From assembly GCA_002315675.1 (NCBI GenBank), contig DCHP01000074.1:1-16479 (forward strand): a stretch of 16,479 bases of DNA. The letters run 5' to 3'. The notes under the pieces were generated by a model that worked only from the letters and a program-made list of their open reading frames with translations, ran no database searches and had not been told where the DNA came from. Numbering within the stretch: position 1 is the stretch's first letter; every line of letters starts with the position of its first letter. Positions 16,262 to 16,479 of this stretch are shown in pieces. Made by a program: the position numbers and the translations under genes. Origin of the DNA: Rikenellaceae bacterium UBA1749. Its GTDB lineage: Bacteria; Bacteroidota; Bacteroidia; Bacteroidales; Rikenellaceae.

Positions 16262-16288
16262 AAAAGAGTCAGTTTTGCTGGCTCTTTT
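16262..16288 (+). terminator. Rho-independent terminator after tRNA-fMet
   Basis: AAAAGAGTCAG (16262-16272) pairs with CTGGCTCTTTT (16278-16288) over 11 positions, including one G-U wobble, around a TTTTG loop. The T run in the 3' arm and the T-rich bases after it complete a standard terminator. It begins 6 bases after the tRNA. Confidence 0.8.
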
Positions 16289-16295
16289 CATTTAT

Positions 16296-16326
16296 TTTGT
16301 ACGACTGAAGAAAATCAGCATCTTTG
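16296..16326 (+). promoter_or_regulatory. Promoter for the DUF4160 gene
   Basis: TTTG at 16296-16299, a 19-base spacer, and CATCTTTG at 16319-16326 fit the Bacteroidota consensus, with one mismatch in the -7 box (C for T at its first base). Transcription would begin near 16332, a few bases before the ATG at 16340. It follows the tRNA terminator, so the gene appears to be an independent transcription unit. Confidence 0.55.
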
Positions 16327-16339
16327 AAAAAATAATGTT

Positions 16340-16479
16340 ATGCCTGAGGTCAGTTCATTTTATGGAATTTTGATTTACATGTATATGAGTGAGCACAATC
16401 CTCCTCATTTTCATGTAAAGTATCAAGAGTATGAGGCCATCATTACCATTGAAGGTGGTGTTGTTACAGGTACGCTGCC
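16340..16479 (+). CDS. DUF4160 domain protein, 5' part only (runs off the window)
   Basis: The first 46 codons read MPEVSSFYGILIYMYMSEH, then NPPHFHVKYQEYEAIITIEG and GVVTGTL. This matches the start of the DUF4160 family, small proteins of about 80-100 residues, whose signature is the NPPHFHV stretch after a PEVSRFYGI-like opening. Their biochemical function is not established. They are often found next to a DUF2442 gene in an arrangement resembling toxin-antitoxin pairs, and the partner, if present, would lie beyond the right edge. The gene is cut by the window end, not visibly broken. Confidence 0.85.
   Translation, partial: MPEVSSFYGILIYMYMSEHNPPHFHVKYQEYEAIITIEGGVVTGTL

Overview
The window reads as an ordinary stretch of chromosome from a member of the Bacteroidota, most likely order Bacteroidales. 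Several things point there. Three promoters match the Bacteroides-type layout (TTTG near -33, about 19-20 bases, then TAnnTTTG near -7). SecA is about 1,090 residues, long because of the insertions usual in this phylum. The initiator tRNA has no encoded CCA. The gene neighbourhood is also familiar: a divergent ribD / prmC-recX pair, pdxB next to rsmA, and a periplasmic GH3 glycosidase with a PA14 insert. Genus cannot be resolved from this window alone.

Layout. 1-430 is non-coding and holds one copy of a dispersed repeat of about 96 bp plus the secA promoter. 431-5593 (+) carries secA (protein export motor), pdxB (vitamin B6 synthesis) and rsmA (16S rRNA dimethylation). 5843-8129 (+) is a two-gene ABC exporter of the NatA/NatB type with overlapping genes. 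8130-8357 is non-coding and contains a degenerate 15-bp tandem repeat followed by a second copy of the dispersed repeat. 8358-10886 (+) is the secreted GH3 glycosidase. A strong hairpin at 10920-10958 separates it from a convergent minus-strand block: a shrunken methyltransferase-like gene (10999-11370), a BaiN/HI0933-type flavoprotein (11402-12649), and the overlapping operon prmC-recX-cutC (14963 down to 12785). A short divergent promoter region then leads to ribD (+), the initiator tRNA-fMet with its own promoter and terminator, and the first 46 codons of a DUF4160 protein cut by the window edge.

Most genes are housekeeping: secretion, B6 and riboflavin synthesis, ribosome and release-factor methylation, recombination control. 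The accessory parts are the ABC exporter, the glycosidase and the DUF4160 protein. No mobile element with a transposase, CRISPR array, phage gene or defence cluster is visible. The items most worth a second look are the paired dispersed repeats with inverted ends, each lying just upstream of a gene; the methyltransferase-like gene that keeps the family's two ends but has lost its SAM-binding core; the 15-bp tandem array; and cutC occupying the slot after recX. I did not find a convincing new multi-gene system.
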